Assembly (NCBI GenBank): GCA_016721015.1
Contig: JADKJL010000008.1
Location: 1-64,000 of the forward strand
Direction of reading: 5' to 3'
Length of the DNA stretch: 64,000 bases
Origin: Lysobacterales bacterium
GTDB taxonomy: Bacteria > Pseudomonadota > Gammaproteobacteria > Xanthomonadales > Rhodanobacteraceae
The notes beneath the pieces were generated by a model that was not told where the DNA came from, did not search any database, and worked only from the letters and a program-made list of their open reading frames with translations. Shown here in pieces: positions 1 to 7,298 of this stretch. The translations under genes and the position numbers were made by a program. Each line of letters opens with the position of its first letter. The first letter of the stretch is position 1.

Positions 1-49
1 GAATGAACCCGGCGACCTCGCCGAGTGTGACCTTGTTCCACGCACTCAC
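1..49 (-). CDS. hsdS: Type I restriction-modification specificity subunit, N-terminus only (window edge)
   Basis: Reading the minus strand from a GTG at 49 gives MSAWNKVTLGEVAGFI, the kind of start seen in HsdS subunits (a W-x-x-x-x-L-G-E-V-A opening of the first target-recognition domain). The GTG overlaps the TGA stop of hsdM (shared bases GTGA), the usual translational coupling of hsdM and hsdS. HsdS recognises the DNA target and positions HsdM and HsdR. Only 16 codons are visible, so the specificity cannot be told. The reading relies on 16 residues plus the hsdM context. Confidence 0.72.
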   Translation of the reverse strand, partial: MSAWNKVTLGEVAGFI

Positions 50-1620
50 TTCAGCATCCCCTCCAACTCCTTCATCCCCTTCGCAATCTCCGCCTCCAGC
101 TTCGCCAGCTCGGCCAGAATTTCCTGTGGTGCACGATGCGCCACTTCCTTGTGCACCACTTCGTAGCGGTTGAGGCTGAGGTCATAGCCCTGCGCCGCAA
201 TATCGGCCTTAGCAACACAGAAACTTTGTGCGGTGCGCGGGCGTTTGCGCTCGGCGGTGCCACGTTGTGACCAGCGAGCAAGTACGTCGGGCAGGTTGTT
301 TTTGGCGTGGTCTTCCGGGAGGCAGGGCGGCCGCGGTCCCCCGGGGTGACGACAAAAAGCGGGTGTCGCGCCGAGCTTGTCGTCGCTGAGCAGCGGGTTG
401 CGCTTGTCGTCCAGACTCCAGCCATCGGCCTGCAGGTCGTAGAACCAGACGTGGTCTGTACCACCAGCGTTGGTCTTGGTGAACAGCAGGATCGCGGTAG
501 ATACGCCAGCGTAAGGCTTGAACACGCCGCCGGGCAGCGAGATCACCGCGTCCAGCTTGTGCTCTTCAACCAGCCGCCGGCGCAGCTCCTTGTGTGCCTT
601 GCTGGAGCCGAACAGCACGCCTTCGGGCACGATCACCGCAGCTCGGCCACCGGTCTTCAGCAAGCGCAGAAACAGCGCGAGGAACAGCAGCTCGGTCTTC
701 TTCGTTTTGACGATGTCGAGGAGATCCTTGGCGGTATTCTCGTAGTCCAGACTGCCGGCAAACGGCGGGTTGGCCAGCACCAGGGTGTAGGCCTCCTCGT
801 CGGCCGAGTTCTCTTGCGCCAGCGAGTCGCGGTAGCGGATGTCGGGGTTCTCCACGCCGTGCAGCAGCATGTTCATGCTGCCGATGCGCAGCATGGTGTT
901 GTCGAAGTCGAAGCCATGGAAGGCGCGCTGGTGGAAATGCTCGCGCAGCTTGGCGTCGTGCAGCAGGTCAGGATTCTGATCGCGCAGGTACTCGCCAGCG
1001 GCGACCAGAAACCCGCAAGTACCGCTGGCCGGGTCACAGATGATGTCGTTGGGCTGCGGCGCAGTCATTGCCACCATCAACTGGATGATGTGTCGCGGCG
1101 TGCGGAACTGGCCGTTCTGGCCGGCGCTGGCGATCTTGCCGAGCATGTATTCGTAGAGATCGCCCTTGGTGTCGCGATCCTCCATCGGCACCTGATCGAG
1201 CAGGTCCACCACCTTGGCCAGCAGCGCCGGGGTGGGAATGGTGAAGCGCGCATCCTTCATGTGATGCGCGTACGTGGATCCGTCTCCACCCACCGTGCGC
1301 AGGAAAGGAAACACGTGCTCACTGACCACCGCGTACATTTCTGCCGGAGCAGCATTCTTGAAGCGCGACCAGCGCAGTTCATCGTAAGTGCGTCCGCCAC
1401 CCTTGCCGATACCGTCCTTGCCCTCGGGGAAAACGCGCCGCTCGATCGGCTTGTTCAGACGATTGGCCTTGTTCTCCGCAAGCAGCTGCAGATCATCCAG
1501 CCGGCGAAGGAACAGCAGGTAGGTGATCTGCTCGATCACCTCCAGCGGGTTGGAAATACCACCTGTCCAGAAGGCATTCCAGATGGCGTCGATCTTGCTG
1601 CGCAGTTCACCAGTGAGCAT
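46..1620 (-). CDS. hsdM: Type I restriction-modification DNA methyltransferase subunit
   Basis: This 524-residue protein is an N6-adenine methyltransferase of the HsdM family, which with HsdS forms the modification enzyme and with HsdR the restriction complex. An N-terminal helical HsdM_N domain (about 1-140) is followed by the catalytic domain with the AdoMet motif DPASGTCGF (196-204) and the catalytic motif NPPF (284-287). Length is normal for the family. The ATG at 1620 starts a typical MLTGELRSKIDAIWNAFW opening. hsdS follows with a 4-nt overlap and runs out of the window, so hsdR, if present, lies beyond the left edge. The gene reads intact. Confidence 0.96.
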   Translation of the reverse strand: MLTGELRSKIDAIWNAFWTGGISNPLEVIEQITYLLFLRRLDDLQLLAENKANRLNKPIERRVFPEGKDGIGKGGGRTYDELRWSRFKNAAPAEMYAVVSEHVFPFLRTVGGDGSTYAHHMKDARFTIPTPALLAKVVDLLDQVPMEDRDTKGDLYEYMLGKIASAGQNGQFRTPRHIIQLMVAMTAPQPNDIICDPASGTCGFLVAAGEYLRDQNPDLLHDAKLREHFHQRAFHGFDFDNTMLRIGSMNMLLHGVENPDIRYRDSLAQENSADEEAYTLVLANPPFAGSLDYENTAKDLLDIVKTKKTELLFLALFLRLLKTGGRAAVIVPEGVLFGSSKAHKELRRRLVEEHKLDAVISLPGGVFKPYAGVSTAILLFTKTNAGGTDHVWFYDLQADGWSLDDKRNPLLSDDKLGATPAFCRHPGGPRPPCLPEDHAKNNLPDVLARWSQRGTAERKRPRTAQSFCVAKADIAAQGYDLSLNRYEVVHKEVAHRAPQEILAELAKLEAEIAKGMKELEGMLK

Positions 1621-1829
1621 GTTTGTCGTTCAATTGAGTAGTGAAAGTGGGATGTGTCGGCCTGGGACCACGACCCCATTGGGGGTCCGCGCATCCAGAA
1701 TCGAGATTGTGGGTGGCGCGCGACCAAGGTCAAGCGGGTTTGTGAGGATACGGGGTGTGGGCATCTTCGTGCGCGGTTCATACGGTTGGCGCCACTTGTA
1801 TCCATTCAGCGCTTTAGCGCGAGCGGGCA

Positions 1830-2249
1830 TCAGCTGCCGGATTTCACCAGCCCCAGCGCCAGCATTTTCCTCACGAGAGCCTCCGCCATCTCGTCTGTGC
1901 GTTCACCAGCAGAGTTGACTGGGCAGTTGCCAAGCGCATGGATGATCTCGCCCTGCCTGCGCGCTGCCACCTCGCCATAGCTGGTAAAGGTGGTCAGTAC
2001 GCCCTCGTGCCCCAGGTTCTGGCTCCGTGCCTTGAACTGCTCCGGGGTCTGACAGGTTTTCTGGCCCAGCCTTACCAAGGTGTTGCGAAAGCTGTGCGGA
2101 TGGAAATAGGGCAATCCAGCTGAAGCGAACGCCTCTCGAAAGATCCTGCGAATGGCGGCGGCGTTGCTCCAGTGCTCGGTCGAGAGCCCTTTGACTGTTG
2201 TCACTCGCCCAGGATTGATCAGGAATGTACTTTCTCGATGCAGATACAT
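1830..2249 (-). pseudogene. Truncated tyrosine recombinase/integrase (catalytic C-terminus only)
   Basis: About 139 residues correspond to the last third of a phage-type integrase. The catalytic residues H-x-x-R (HPHSFR, 50-55), the later His (LGHEG, H81) and the nucleophile Tyr (TSYGEV, Y91) are all visible. The core-binding domain and the first catalytic Arg are missing. Upstream the same frame stays open for only about 11 more codons before a TAG (2283-2285), so the 5' part has been lost. It is most likely the relic of the island that brought in the RM and hipBA genes. A functional recombinase is unlikely without the first Arg. Confidence 0.78.
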
Positions 2250-2344
2250 CGCAACGGGAGCGGCGATCTGATTCTGGAATGTCTAAGTTTCAGGTCGCTA
2301 TCGACGTATCTGCCTTGTTGGGCGATTTTTCTCCGGAATCCGAC

Positions 2345-2399
2345 TTGTGTATCGATTCTATTATGCCTAATATAACGGGCATTGAATGGATATAATGCC
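2345..2399 (+). promoter_or_regulatory. Putative hipBA promoter with overlapping operator
   Basis: TTGTGT (2345-2350) and TAATAT (2368-2373) are 17 bp apart and make a plausible -35/-10 pair. An inverted repeat ATGCC-N10-GGCAT (2363-2382) covers the -10, and the half-site ATGCCTA recurs at 2395-2401, 32 bp downstream. HipB proteins are known autorepressors that bind inverted repeats over their own promoter, so this is the expected position and form. The exact site is inferred. Confidence 0.5.
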
Positions 2400-2406
2400 T
2401 AGTTAA

Positions 2407-2739
2407 ATGAGCACATTCATGATTCCCTTACAAGCCGCCGAACGAGTCGCTGAGCTGGGTCAGCGCATTCGCGTGGCGCGAATTCGGCGCGGCTGGTCGG
2501 TCGTCGAGCTTGCCAGCAAAGCAGGCATCAACCGAAACACTCTTACTGCGCTGGAACTCGGAAAGCCAGGTACGGCGATCGGCGTCTGCTTCACGGTGCT
2601 GTGGGCACTTGGGCTGGACAAGTCCCTGGACGCCGTGGCGGATCCGGACGGTGATCTCCACGGCAAGGCGCTCGAAGCATCTCGACGACCCACGCGGGCG
2701 GGCAAGGCTCGAAAGATGAGCGACGACTATGACTTCTGA
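2407..2739 (+). CDS. hipB: HipB-like antitoxin, XRE helix-turn-helix
   Basis: The 110-residue protein has an XRE/Cro-type helix-turn-helix at about residues 15-72 (LGQRIRVARIRRGWSVVELA, then NRNTLTALELGKPGTAIG). HipB-type antitoxins have this domain; they neutralise the HipA kinase and repress the operon. The C-terminal tail is basic and Asp-rich at the end. The gene overlaps the next one by 11 nt (the hipA ATG at 2729 lies inside it), the normal hipBA arrangement, and it follows an inverted repeat that may be its operator. Confidence 0.88.
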   Translation: MSTFMIPLQAAERVAELGQRIRVARIRRGWSVVELASKAGINRNTLTALELGKPGTAIGVCFTVLWALGLDKSLDAVADPDGDLHGKALEASRRPTRAGKARKMSDDYDF

Positions 2740-3990
2740 GCGCGAAGCCTATGTCTACGTTCAACTGCCCGGTAGCTTGGAAACGGTACCGGCAGCGCTA
2801 CTCAGAGTGCAGACACTGCCCGAGGGCACGCAGGTAGGGCGGTTTCGCTACGGCGACCGCTACCTTCAGCGCGAAGATGCGATTTCATTTGATCCGTTCC
2901 AGTTACCTTTGGCCAAGAAGGTCTTCGAGTTCACCCAGCTCAAGGGGATTCCCGGCGCGGTTCGAGATGCTGGCCCGGACGCCTGGGGTCGACTCGTGAT
3001 CGAGCACCAGCTCGAACGCAGTGCGGCTGATCTTCAGGAGATCGATTATTTGCTTCATGGACCCCAGGAAGGGGCGGGATATTTGAGCTTCGGGCTCAAG
3101 GCCAAACCGCCGGCGCCGAAGCGCCAGTACAACCGCACGCACCAGTTGGCCGATCTGATCGAGGCCACGCAGGCGATTGAAGCGGGTTTCCCAGTGGCCG
3201 CTCACCTGCTCGAACAACTCGATCCCGGAACCAGCATGGTGGCGCTCGGCCGAAGGCCACGATTGAAGATGCGCAATGTCTCTGGCTCGGAAAATTTCCA
3301 GCCAAAGATGACCGTTTCAACATGCAGCGGATTGAATTCGCGACGCTTGACTTGGCTCGGAGATGCGGCGTGAACGTCGCGAAGGCACGACTGCAATCGG
3401 TTGGTGAGAGTGATGTGCTGATGGTGCAGCGCTTCGATCGCGACCACACCGAGAACGGCTACCTCCGCATTGGTCTTGTCAGCGGATTGACGGTGCTCGA
3501 CTGCAGCGACAGTCCCCTGGACAGAGCGCGTTGGTCCTACCCATTGTTGGCCGACAATCTGCGCCGTTGGTCTGACAAGCCGCAAGCCGACTGCGCCGAA
3601 CTCTTCATGCGGATGGTCTTCAATGCAGCCGTGACCAACAACGACGATCATCCACGCAATCATGCCCTGCTTCGCCGACAGAAGGGATGGCGACTCTCAC
3701 CCGCCTACGACCTCGTGCCCACACCGATGGTCAGTCTGGAGAGACGCGACCTCGCGTTGACTGTCGGCGATTTCGGTCGCACGGCCAGCATCTACAACCT
3801 GCTCTCGCAGGCGGGGCATTTCGGTTTGTCGGAGGAAGAAGCGCGCGGGAAAATCGATCGGATCGTCGAAGTCGTTCAACATTGGCGAGACAGTTTTTTT
3901 GAATGTGGCGTGTCGGCCAACGACATCGAGTACATTGCGTCGGCCATGTTGCCCGACTGCTTTTTCTTCGAAACACGCCCCGATGCTTGA
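2729..3990 (+). pseudogene. hipA: HipA-like serine/threonine kinase toxin, interrupted by a 1-nt frameshift
   Basis: HipA kinases phosphorylate targets such as glutamyl-tRNA synthetase and arrest growth. The first frame (2729 to about 3238) carries the N-terminal HipA domain and reaches DPGTSM. The family sequence then continues in the next frame as GARPKATIEDAQCLWLGKF, ending at 3990. Loss of one base near 3238-3241 (ATGGTGGCG) accounts for the break. With it restored the protein would be about 420 residues, near the usual 440. The kinase part is otherwise intact: NNDDHPRNH catalytic loop (about nt 3637-3663) and the YDLVPTP segment. It may be a true inactivation or a sequencing error; no slippery heptamer is apparent. 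Confidence 0.85.
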
Positions 3991-4009
3991 GTAGCGGTAC
4001 TGCGGTGTT

Positions 4010-4255
4010 AAATGCAAAGTTCGGGTATTCCGATCGGGCAGTCATTGCGGCAGCGCTCAATCACCGCATACCGGTCATCGAATGCTTCGCGAAGTACGCT
4101 GGCGCGTCACTTAAAAGGTCCCATCCCTTTTTCAATCGCGTCCGTTCGCGCTTGATCCAGGCAATCTCTCGCTCCGCGGAGTTCCGCCACCGAGGAACGC
4201 TTTGGTTCCCCATTCCCTCAAGAGTTGGAGCCTCCACAAAACCCGGAACAGTTCA
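4010..4255 (-). mobile_element. IS3-family insertion sequence remnant (terminal repeat plus orfA/orfB junction)
   Basis: On the minus strand the stretch begins with an IS end (TGAACTGTTCCGGGTTTTG... from 4255). It then jumps to the 3' part of an IS3-type orfA (AEREIAWIKRERTRLKK, ending in PAYFAKHSM), followed in the -1-shifted frame by the start of orfB (RYAVIERCRNDCPIGI). These are the leucine-zipper end of OrfA and the opening of OrfB. Most of orfA and nearly all of orfB are missing. A 37-bp perfect copy of the terminal part (4211-4247) recurs at 5428-5464 in the same orientation. Confidence 0.8.
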
Positions 4256-4259
4256 ATTC

Positions 4260-4505
4260 TCAGTCGCTGGATAGCTCTACAAGCGACTCTATGCCTTCAT
4301 CGCGGATAGTTCGTAGCCCCTCATCTAGCGCAGCTTGATCCGTCGGGAAGAGGTCGTCCCATACCGTTGAGTTGTTGGAGGCATCAACGGCTTCAAGCGT
4401 CCAACCCGTATCGGGGCCGCGATAAATCTCAAGGCTTACCACGTGGCCTTTGTCGGTATTGGAGCGACAGAGTGGCGACAGTGTACGTTCGTATTCGGGA
4501 TCCAT
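4260..4505 (-). CDS. Small conserved-looking hypothetical protein
   Basis: This is an 81-residue acidic protein starting MDPEYERTLSPL. The ATG at 4505 is chosen because GGAGG lies 6 nt before it; a longer frame to 4547 has no such site. The sequence (VSLEIYRGPDTGWTLEAVD, STVWDDLFPTDQAALDEGL) looks like a compact alpha/beta fold and resembles small uncharacterised proteins found in mobile regions, but no function can be assigned. It lies downstream of the ParE-type toxin on the same strand, separated by about 140 bp, and its stop abuts the IS3 remnant end. Confidence 0.6.
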   Translation of the reverse strand: MDPEYERTLSPLCRSNTDKGHVVSLEIYRGPDTGWTLEAVDASNNSTVWDDLFPTDQAALDEGLRTIRDEGIESLVELSSD

Positions 4506-4648
4506 TTTACCTCCAGCATCGAAAGTTGTGGTTTTTCCTCTCCACACCCGAGCAAACTCGAGCCGTTTGCACCATCAGATGGGATACGTAGTGCGAGCCA
4601 AGACTAGATGTACAGAAAGATTCAAGCAAGCCGATCGCAGATCCTTCT

Positions 4649-4960
4649 TTAGTTTTTCCGTGCAAATTCCTCATTACTTGCTTGAGGCCATTGGCGTGCC
4701 GTGTGGACCAGCGCGAGAATCCACACGATGTTTTGCTCAGGCACGATCTCGTACACAAGACGATAACTCTCATGCGCGATAAACTCGCGAGTCCCAACAA
4801 TTCTTCCGGCATGTCCGAGCTTCGGGAAGTCACCAAGCTTCGCGGCGGCATCGCTGAATAGGTGATCGATCCGAACCGCCGCCAACGGGTTGTCAGCAAC
4901 AATGGTTTCCCAAATGTGGTCGCGGTCTTGCTCGGCTTCCAGCGTCCACAGGACCCTCAC
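4649..4960 (-). CDS. RelE/ParE-family toxin
   Basis: The 103-residue protein has the RelE/ParE plan: N-terminal two helices (LWTLEAEQDRDHIWETIVAD), then strands ending RLVYEIVPEQNIVWILALVH. The 'I-x-D-x-L' and 'YRLVYEI' segments are typical of ParE/YoeB-like toxins, which act on gyrase or on ribosome-bound mRNA; which of the two cannot be told here. Its start overlaps the stop of the antitoxin gene by 4 nt (4957-4960), so the two are translated together. Confidence 0.88.
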   Translation of the reverse strand: MRVLWTLEAEQDRDHIWETIVADNPLAAVRIDHLFSDAAAKLGDFPKLGHAGRIVGTREFIAHESYRLVYEIVPEQNIVWILALVHTARQWPQASNEEFARKN

Positions 4961-5235
4961 CCTTGGCCCGACGCGTTGACGCGATGGGCTGCGAACTTCG
5001 CCTCAACCTCGTCGTTGCTTCGTCCACGGCTCTCTCGCATTGAGGTTCGGGCGACCTCGACTTTCTGTTGCAGAAATTCATCGTACTCGCGCAACTGACG
5101 CTGGCGTTGGACGAACTCGCGCATCAGTTCCCGAACTACTTGCGATGCAGGGCGATGCGCCGCTTCGGCTTCAGCCATGAACTGCTCTCGCAATTCGGAC
5201 TCCAGCTTCATTGTGAAAACGGATTCCTTTGACAT
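4957..5235 (-). CDS. Ribbon-helix-helix antitoxin of the ParD/RHH type
   Basis: The 92-residue protein begins MSKESVFTMKLESELREQFM, a beta strand followed by a helix, then RPASQVVRELMREFVQRQ. This is a ribbon-helix-helix DNA-binding fold at the N-terminus, with a charged C-terminal tail that would wrap the toxin. It precedes and overlaps the ParE-like toxin gene. A perfect short inverted repeat lies about 26 bp upstream, which fits autoregulation by the antitoxin/toxin complex. Confidence 0.85.
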   Translation of the reverse strand: MSKESVFTMKLESELREQFMAEAEAAHRPASQVVRELMREFVQRQRQLREYDEFLQQKVEVARTSMRESRGRSNDEVEAKFAAHRVNASGQG

Positions 5236-5260
5236 AGCAATCTCGCAGACTAAGGTGATG

Positions 5261-5275
5261 ACGTAGTATATACGT
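5261..5275 (-). promoter_or_regulatory. Putative operator of the ParE/RHH toxin-antitoxin pair
   Basis: ACGTA-GTATA-TACGT is a perfect 5-bp inverted repeat 26-40 bp before the antitoxin ATG, in an AT-rich stretch suited to a promoter; a TTGACA on the minus strand overlaps its distal edge. RHH antitoxins bind such short dyads. Binding is inferred. Confidence 0.4.
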
Positions 5276-5319
5276 TGTCAATAGATTGGGCTACGACAGG
5301 GATCCATTCATTGGGCGAT

Positions 5320-5472
5320 TCGTCCTGCCCTTCACTTCACGTGAAGAGTACGTCCGATGTTCCCGCACCATGCGCACGGCCCGCTCACGCACTTCCGAGG
5401 AAAACTTCTTCGACTTGTTCATGGCTCCATTCCCTCAAGAGTTGGAGCCTCCACAAAACCCGGAGCGGTTCA
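5320..5472 (-). mobile_element. IS3-family insertion sequence remnant (left end and orfA N-terminus)
   Basis: On the minus strand the element starts at 5472 with TGAACCGCTCCGGGTTTTG and a short leader. An ATG at 5422 opens MNKSKKFSSEVRERAVRMV, the typical N-terminus of an IS3-family OrfA. The frame runs about 34 codons (to TNRP) and is cut near 5320. Its leader matches the remnant at 4211-4247 for 37 bp. The two remnants point the same way and enclose the toxin-antitoxin pair, so they may be leftovers of a composite insertion. Confidence 0.8.
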
Positions 5473-5594
5473 GTCCACAGCGTACGCATGTTGTCTTGGA
5501 TGCCCCGCCGGGCCACGCCCCCAGCGAGCAGAGTGCGCATCAAACGGCCTCTCGTGCTTGCGCTTTCGGAGCCACGGAATATCCACCGTTGGAG

Positions 5595-5860
5595 CGGCCG
5601 GCGTACGTCGCAATTCCGGCTGGTTACTGGCCGTGTCAGGACTTGTCTGCATCGCGACACTAAAGTTCGTTCAGGTTGATTCTCAGTGTGACTTGACTGC
5701 TAAGTCTGCCTGAACACAATTGCTTAGGCGCCCTCTTCCGGATTATTCAAACAGATCACATATCACGGTTGCCGCCACCGAACCTAAGTGAAGCTTAGGG
5801 TGCCGCCGAGAGCAGATGCTGGACTTGCAGCGCTCGCCGCCGCAGACTCCAGTCATCCGG
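5595..5860 (-). pseudogene. Relic of the XRE regulator 5' end plus its operator region (upstream flank copy of the eCIS)
   Basis: This stretch aligns without large gaps to 38195-38455, the start and promoter of the intact XRE regulator gene. Shared blocks include AGGACTTGTCTGC, TTGATTCTCAG/TCGATTCTCAG, CACAATTGCTTAGG and CCTAAG...GCTTAGG. Both positions that are start codons in the intact gene are mutated here (the CATs read CAG and GTG), and the gene body beyond about 40 codons is missing. The operator part survives and now lies about 115 bp before the sigma-54 activator gene. The two copies flank the whole eCIS as imperfect direct repeats. Confidence 0.75.
5722..5799 (+). promoter_or_regulatory. 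GCTTAGG operator cluster upstream of the eCIS activator gene
   Basis: A half-site GCTTAGG (5722-5728) and a near-palindrome CCTAAGTGAAGCTTAGG (5783-5799) repeat the arrangement found before the XRE regulator at 38324-38400, with almost the same spacing (71 versus 70 bp). The shared layout suggests that the XRE protein also binds here, placing the sigma-54 activator under its control. This is inferred from sequence symmetry alone. Confidence 0.5.
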
Positions 5861-5914
5861 GCCGATTCTATCATTATGGACTAATGTCGGCTTTCGGTTC
5901 ATCAAGGAACACCC

Positions 5915-6988
5915 ATGAATCGGGCAATTGAAATGGAATTGGAATTGTCGGTCAATGCATCAAGTGCGAGCGATCCGCATTCGACGCTGATGCTCGGAGA
6001 ATCCGAACCGTTGCAACGGACGCGCAGCTTGCTGCAGCGCTATGCGAACTGCAACGCGCCAGTCTTGATCGAGGGTGAAACCGGTACCGGCAAAGAGCTT
6101 GCGGCGCGGGAAATCCACTATGCGAGTGCGCGAAGTCTGGGTCCGTTCGTTCCGGTCAATTGCGGAGCGCTGCCGGATAGCCTGCTGGAGTCCGAGTTGT
6201 TCGGGCATCGCCGCGGCGCTTTCACCGACGCCAAGAGCAACGAGCCGGGCCTGGTTGAGTACGCCCGCGGCGGAACCTTGTTTCTCGACGAAATCGACTC
6301 GCTTTCATCACATGCGCAGACCACTCTGCTGCGCTTTTTGCAGAATGGCGAGTTCCGCCCGGTCGGCGAACGACCGTTGCGTATTGCGGACGTGCGTATC
6401 GTCGCTGCGACCAATGTGTCGCTGAGGGCAGCTGTCGAGGCTGGCCACTTTCGCCGCGACCTCTTCTATCGCCTGAATCCGCTCTATGTCTGTCTGCCAC
6501 CGCTGCGCGAGCGCGACGAGGATGTGATCCTGCTGGCAAGGCACCTGTTGCGCGATGCGATCGGGCGCCACGACATTGGTCCGCGTGAATGGACCGACGA
6601 TGCGCTGGAAGCGCTGAAGAGCCACGATTGGCCAGGCAACGTGCGCGAACTGGAGAACGTGATCCTGCGTGCCTGCATGCGCTCGGATCACGGCACGGTC
6701 AGCGTGGCCGAGTTGGCCCACGCTGAGCCGGCGATCTGGGGAAGGATCAAGTTCGCCAGCGCGGAAGAACCAACTTGTACCGCGATCAAGTCGGGGTTCG
6801 CCGCGGAAAAACAGCGTGCTATCCAGACCTTCGAACGCAGATATCTGACTGCGCTGATGCATCGCGCGGACGGCAATGTCAGTCACGCAGCGCTGTTGTC
6901 CGGCACCGAGCGCCGCCAGCTGGGAAAATTGCTCAAGCATCACGGCATCGAACGCCATGGCGTATCGGCGGATCAATCGGCGGGTTGA
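5915..6988 (+). CDS. Orphan sigma-54-dependent transcriptional activator (bacterial enhancer-binding protein)
   Basis: The 357-residue protein has an AAA+ sigma-54 interaction domain from about residue 25 to 260: Walker A GETGTGKE (54-61), the sigma-54 contact loop GAFTDA (101-106), Walker B TLFLDEID (121-128) and LFYRLN (183-188). A Fis-type helix-turn-helix follows at about 320-350. There is no receiver, GAF or PAS domain: only about 25 residues precede the AAA+ core, so control must be by expression level or a partner protein. The usual GAFTGA loop has Gly to Asp at its fifth position. AAGGA precedes the ATG by 6 nt. It sits upstream of, and very likely activates, the sigma-54 promoter at 7251. 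Confidence 0.94.
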   Translation: MNRAIEMELELSVNASSASDPHSTLMLGESEPLQRTRSLLQRYANCNAPVLIEGETGTGKELAAREIHYASARSLGPFVPVNCGALPDSLLESELFGHRRGAFTDAKSNEPGLVEYARGGTLFLDEIDSLSSHAQTTLLRFLQNGEFRPVGERPLRIADVRIVAATNVSLRAAVEAGHFRRDLFYRLNPLYVCLPPLRERDEDVILLARHLLRDAIGRHDIGPREWTDDALEALKSHDWPGNVRELENVILRACMRSDHGTVSVAELAHAEPAIWGRIKFASAEEPTCTAIKSGFAAEKQRAIQTFERRYLTALMHRADGNVSHAALLSGTERRQLGKLLKHHGIERHGVSADQSAG

Positions 6989-7015
6989 TCGGTTGGCTGA
7001 TACGCAGCCGCCATG

Positions 7016-7100
7016 CGTGCCGTTCGTCCCCGGCATTCGCGATCTTTCCAAGTAATCACTTCGTAGTTGAAAGCGTGCCGACGGCCAATCGCCCGGCACG
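7016..7100 (+). promoter_or_regulatory. Putative upstream activating sequences for the sigma-54 activator
   Basis: CGTGCCG (7074-7080) and its exact complement CGGCACG (7094-7100) form a dyad with a 13-bp spacer, about 150 bp upstream of the -24 element, the usual distance for an enhancer. Another CGTGCCG is at 7016-7022 facing a one-mismatch partner at 7031-7037, and a further CGGCAC lies at 7201-7206. Assignment to the activator encoded at 5915-6988 is inference. Confidence 0.5.
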
Positions 7101-7212
7101 AATAGACGTCGCGCAAAACCGCAACCACTGCGCCTCACTGCGCATTTTTTCACCCTGTTGACATCGATGGCGGGTGCGTATCCACCCGGCCCGAAAGGTT
7201 CGGCACTCGGCA

Positions 7213-7225
7213 AATCAATGACTTG
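7213..7225 (+). promoter_or_regulatory. IHF binding site
   Basis: AATCAATGACTTG matches the IHF consensus WATCAANNNNTTR at every defined position. It lies between the putative enhancer dyads and the -24/-12 promoter, where IHF bends DNA to bring the activator to sigma-54 polymerase. Confidence 0.65.
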
Positions 7226-7250
7226 TATCGTTATTGCGTATTTCAATTGC

Positions 7251-7266
7251 TGGCATGGAGTTTGCT
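7251..7266 (+). promoter_or_regulatory. Sigma-54 (-24/-12) promoter of the eCIS operon
   Basis: TGGCATGGAGTTTGCT has GG at 7252-7253 and GC at 7264-7265 with exactly 10 bp between, matching TGGCAC-N5-TTGCW at 9 of the 10 or so best-conserved positions. Transcription would begin near 7277, 22 nt before the first gene. With an activator gene upstream, an IHF site and dyads, this is a complete sigma-54 control region. Confidence 0.82.
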
Positions 7267-7298
7267 GTTATGCCATATGCAGGCGCGGAATCGCGGAC

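Noticed and set aside
1621..1829. Small protein between hsdM and the integrase relic
   Set aside because: Short overlapping frames on both strands lack start signals and family resemblance.
7158..7298. Upstream extension of the small winged-helix gene
   Set aside because: The longer frame would start before the sigma-54 promoter and includes the IHF and -24/-12 sites; the ATG at 7299 fits the predicted transcript.
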